Assembly: GCA_910586955.1 (NCBI GenBank)
Contig: CAJUMM010000020.1
Coordinates: 1-39,448 of the forward strand
DNA length: 39,448 bases
Direction: 5' to 3'
Origin: an uncultured Lachnospiraceae bacterium
Lineage (GTDB): Bacteria > Bacillota > Clostridia > Lachnospirales > Lachnospiraceae
Shown: one piece after another, positions 39,412-39,448 of the stretch
How the letters are laid out: every line of letters starts with the position of its first letter
How positions within the stretch are numbered: position 1 is the first letter of the stretch
Made by a program: the position numbers and the translations under genes
Notes under the pieces: generated by a model
Databases searched by the model: none
Told to the model about the DNA's origin: nothing
The model's input: the letters and a program-made list of their open reading frames with translations, nothing else

Positions 39412-39448
39412 AGATCGGAAGAGCGTCGTGTAGGGAAAGAGTGTAGAT
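39412..39448. other. Illumina adapter sequence at contig end
   Basis: The last 37 bases begin AGATCGGAAGAGCGTCGTGT and match the standard Illumina TruSeq universal adapter (reverse complement). They are not genomic. They replace the murD codons that should follow LIGGGFDKH. Confidence 0.97.

Overview
The window reads as a chromosomal contig from a spore-forming, low-to-moderate GC Clostridia, most probably Lachnospiraceae. The reasons are the SpoIIGA-SigE pair next to ftsZ, the Fur-type feo operon with tandem feoA genes, the A/G-rich Shine-Dalgarno sequences and the type I-C CRISPR system. Nearly every gene lies on the minus strand; the exceptions are the xre/membrane pair at 30.2-31.2 kb and several predicted small RNAs. 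The left end breaks inside a CRISPR array. The right end carries 37 bases of Illumina adapter fused to a truncated murD.

Region by region. 1-343: type I-C array (32-base repeats, 33-34-base spacers). 344-510: leader. 511-8531: cas2, cas1, cas4, cas7, cas8c, cas5c and cas3, a complete I-C operon transcribed toward the array. 8576-9395: an unusual module just upstream of cas3. It contains a 164-residue toxin-like protein (gene A), a promoter/terminator unit converging on the end of that gene, and a degenerate CRISPR repeat followed by a short pseudo-spacer and a terminator. 9403-18299: a long same-strand run with a DMT transporter, a lipoprotein, a YqeY-like protein, a metallo-beta-lactamase-fold lipoprotein, a giant Ig-like-repeat membrane protein, a Ser/Thr kinase and an A24 prepilin peptidase. 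18341-19183: a second copy of the toxin-like module (gene B), bracketed by about 60-base direct repeats. 19.4-20.2 kb: a gene remnant, a small membrane protein and an inverted repeat. 20233-22863: metQNI, whose MetQ is circularly permuted. 22943-24199: a D,D-carboxypeptidase. 24244-27489: the feo operon with Fur boxes. 27.5-27.9 kb: structured non-coding DNA with 19-base terminal inverted repeats. 27999-29972: a chemoreceptor. 30.1-32.8 kb: XRE and TetR regulators with membrane partners. 32804-39411: sigE, spoIIGA, ftsZ, ftsQ, murA, ftsW and murD (division and sporulation).

How parts work together. The pseudo-repeat at 9292-9322 keeps the first five bases and the last 13 bases before the terminal C of the local CRISPR repeat. 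Its stem is replaced on both sides by new complementary bases. This is what a CreA-like guide RNA processed by Cas5c would look like, and it sits divergently next to a toxin-like gene that in turn adjoins cas3. I infer a CRISPR-linked addiction or autoregulation module; its target could not be shown from sequence alone. Separately, both toxin-like genes (A and B) carry the same opposite-strand promoter plus hairpin/T-run at their 3' end, which predicts a conserved antisense small RNA of about 60-65 bases.

A recurrent inter-cistronic element (a hairpin followed by GCGGAACTgGAATAGGAGG) precedes cas7, the yqeY-like gene, the kinase gene and both feoA genes. It appears to be a dispersed leader or translation element of this genome.
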